Source of the DNA: Macrostomum hystrix
Taxonomy: Eukaryota > Platyhelminthes > Macrostomidae
Assembly: GCA_950097015.1 (NCBI GenBank)
Contig: CATNEN010000008.1
Span: 3,534,001 to 3,598,000, forward strand
Reading direction: 5' to 3'
Length of the DNA: 64,000 nt
A program made the position numbers and the translations under genes. This document shows positions 61,900 to 64,000 of the stretch, piece after piece; position 1 is the first letter of the stretch; each line of letters starts with the position of its first letter. The notes under the pieces are model-generated. The model was not told the DNA's origin. It saw only the letters and a list, made by a program, of their open reading frames with translations, and ran no database searches.

Positions 61900-62700
61900 C
61901 ACATTCTCACCTCAGTCACTAATCCTCTGTCACATTCTCACATCAGTCACTAATCCACTGTCACATTCTCGCCTCAGTCACTAATCCTCTGTCACATTCT
62001 CGCCTCAGTCACTAATCCTCTGTCACATTCTCACATCAGTCACTAATCCTCTGTCACATTCTCATCTCAGTCACTAATCCACTGTCACATTCTCGCCTCA
62101 GTCACTAATCCTGTCACATTCTCACATCAGTCACTAATCCACTGTCACATTCTCATCTCAGTCACTAATCCACTGTCACATTCTCGCCTCAGTCACTAAT
62201 CCTGTCACATTCTCACATCAGTCACTAATCCACTGTCACATTCTCATCTCAGTCACTAATCCACTGTCACATTCTCGCCTCAGTCACTAATCCACTGTCA
62301 CATTCTCGCCTCAGTCACTAATCCTGTCACATTCTCACATCAGTCACTAATCCACTGTCACATTCTCATCTCAGTCACTAATCCACTGTCACATTCTCGC
62401 CTCAGTCACTAATCCACTGTCACATTCTCGCCTCAGTCACTAATCCTGTCACATTCTCACATCAGTCACTAATCCACTGTCACATTCTCATCTCAGTCAC
62501 TAATCCACTGTCACATTCTCGCCTCAGTCACTAATCCTCTGTCACATACTCACCTCAGTCACTAATCCACTGTCACATTCTCATCTCAGTCACTAATCCA
62601 CTGTCACATTCTCACCTGAGTCACTAATCCACTGTCACATTCTCGCCTCAACACTAATCTACTGTCACATTCTCACCTCAGTCACTAATCCTGTCACATA
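61900..62700. repeat. Minisatellite, 31-bp unit, about 26 copies
   Basis: Core cactaatccactgtcacatt; variants in ctc(a/g)(c/t)ctcagt. A 28-bp version lacks cac of the core. It shares cactaatccact with the large 19-bp satellite on the other side of copy 1. Confidence 0.94.
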
Positions 62701-62934
62701 ACCCAGTGACTGTGATAAAAAGAAATACTTTAAAAAATGATTAGCATATTACACTTGTAATTTCCAAAATTTGAAGCACTTTTTTGTCTCGAGTTGAACT
62801 TGAAAAATAAGTTTAGTATAATTATTGCATAATGACTTTGTTAAAACGATAGCAATGATATTCTATTGCGGAGTGATATTTTGAATTGCTTTTGGCTACG
62901 CGAACTTCGCAATTTTTTCCATTACCCATCTCAA

Positions 62935-63145
62935 ATCACCTGAGCAGTCATTACCCATCTCAAAATCACCTGAGCAGTCATTACCCATCTCAAAATCACC
63001 TGAGCAGTCATTACCCATCTCAAAATCACCTGAGCAGTCATTACCCATCTCAAATCACCTGAGCAGTCATTACCCATCTCAAAATCACCTGAGCAGTCAT
63101 TACCCATCTCAAATCACCTGAGCAGTCATTACCCCTCTAAAATGA
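62935..63145. repeat. Minisatellite downstream of PLAC8-like copy 2, about 30-bp unit
   Basis: Seven copies with core cattacccatctcaaaatca; 29-bp copies lack one a. Unique DNA lies between 62701 and 62934. Confidence 0.93.
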
Positions 63146-63287
63146 GTCATTAAATCGGGTCTTTTGGTTTTTTAAATATAAAAGCGTAGAATAAGATTCC
63201 CAAAATTTTGGGAGCTGGAATCTGACAGATATAGTGTCAGACAATCAAGTCCCATTGTCCATAATCCGATCTGTAGCTACTGGGTCG

Positions 63288-63748
63288 TCACATCCTCACA
63301 AAGGCCGGCTTTCCCGTCACGCGCTCGATGTAGTCCAGCTCGCGCTTCATCTGGCACAGGGCGCACGGCAGCGAGCAGCCGCTGGTGACGCAACAGTCGT
63401 CGATGGCTCCTCCGGCGATGCCGTGGGCGGCCCTCAGCTTGGTCCGATAGACCAGCGGGGCCGAGTGCCCGCACATGGCCAAGCAGATGGGCGCGCAGCA
63501 GCTCTCGCCCAGCCGAGGTGACAGGCAGCAGCACAGGTAGCAGGGCGCGCACCAGGCCACCAGGCAGCAGGAGCTCATGTCCTCGCAGCAGCCGCAGAGG
63601 CTGGTCGACCAGGTGCGAGGTCCGGGCTCGGCCGGCTGATTGGTGATCACGTTGGTCAGGTTCACCATCACTTGATCTCCCGACGGCTGATTGTAGCCTA
63701 TACGATACGGGTCCGTTTCATATGGTACCGGCTGCTGCTGCACCACCC

Positions 63749-63782
<34 letters not shown>

Positions 63783-63842
63783 ATTCTCATAATCAGCCAC
63801 TGTGTCGTACTTTGGCGGAGCGCTGGGAGTGTAAGAAGCCAT
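63288..63842 (-). CDS. PLAC8-family cysteine-rich protein, copy 2
   Basis: A 184-residue paralogue of copy 1, same strand, about 2.3 kb upstream of it. The N-terminal 75 residues are similar but diverged (PPKYDTVADYENE, a Gln run of about nine, DPYRIGYN), while everything from NQPAEPGPRTW to TGKPAF is identical at DNA level. After GCCTTT the next bases are GTGAGG, so the frame either ends VRM-stop as annotated or is spliced here to an unseen last exon. An acceptor-like gtcacag lies 9 bp before the ATG, suggesting a spliced 5' UTR. Confidence 0.9.
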
Positions 63843-63924
63843 AATCCCACCTGTGACGCAGAGGGTAATGTGTCGCTTGATCCATTCCTGATCATTTCGT
63901 CTGTCACTGCAACATCCTTCTCTG

Positions 63925-64000
63925 TGTCACCCTGCTTCTCACAGTCTCACCCTGCTTCTCACAGTCTCACCCTGCTTCTCACAGTCTCACCCTGCTTCTC
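63925..64000. repeat. Minisatellite running off the right edge, 20-bp unit
   Basis: About four copies of cctgcttctcacagtctcac, continuing past the window. It probably lies in the 5' UTR intron of copy 2. Each unit has a TTCTCACAG acceptor-like string on the plus strand only, opposite to the gene. Confidence 0.9.

Overview
The window is animal nuclear DNA. Genes are split by GT-AG introns, proteins are metazoan (Integrator, cyclooxygenase, intraflagellar transport, peroxisome biogenesis, sorting nexin, ZIP9, SMCO4, PLAC8), coding DNA is GC-rich inside AT-rich non-coding DNA, and there are tRNA-derived SINEs, a mariner relic and an LTR fragment. Many proteins carry Gln, Ser or Ala homopolymers. 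A cyclooxygenase with an EGF module suggests an invertebrate bilaterian, possibly a lophotrochozoan or free-living flatworm. The species cannot be fixed from the sequence.

Layout. 1-4.7 kb: intergenic DNA with a decayed mariner. 4.7-10.2 kb (+): INTS8, seven exons. 10.2-16.3 kb: a field of six minisatellites. 16.9-22.0 kb (+): promoter and five exons of a cyclooxygenase whose first coding exon is 7 nt long. 23.4-25.8 kb: a 21-bp minisatellite split by a SINE-like insertion. 26.0-28.1 kb (-): a sorting nexin of the SNX7/SNX30 type. 29.5-32.2 kb (-): a mitochondrial carrier of the SLC25A34/35 type, first exon not found. 35.8-41.5 kb (-): SLC39A9 (ZIP9), four exons, with an LTR fragment and SINEs in its introns. 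43.3-44.5 kb (+): PEX2, head-to-head with ZIP9. 45.7 kb (+): SMCO4, 59 residues. 46.0-50.8 kb: three minisatellites. 51.2-52.4 kb (+): a type II membrane protein resembling a TNF ligand, with a TATA box. 53.5-54.8 kb (-): IFT27. 55.2-60.75 kb: a 5.6-kb 19-bp satellite. 60.9-63.8 kb (-): two PLAC8 genes sharing a 346-bp identical block.

The dominant feature is tandem repetition. About thirty different minisatellites (units mostly 18-51 bp) fill roughly a third of the window. About fourteen of some twenty introns are built largely from a private array, while exons are spared. Several arrays share a GGATCT(GAG) core although their full units differ. In PEX2 the 36-bp intronic unit repeats a splice-donor-like CAG|GTGTGT, keeps the reading frame open throughout, and offers a series of in-frame donor sites.

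The genes are ordinary housekeeping or signalling genes and form no operon or shared pathway. Gene models were built by hand from reading frames, family similarity recalled from known proteins, and GT/AG junctions. Junctions that keep frame are treated as good; three 5' ends (SLC25A34/35-like, PEX2, 5' UTR of SMCO4) are incomplete.
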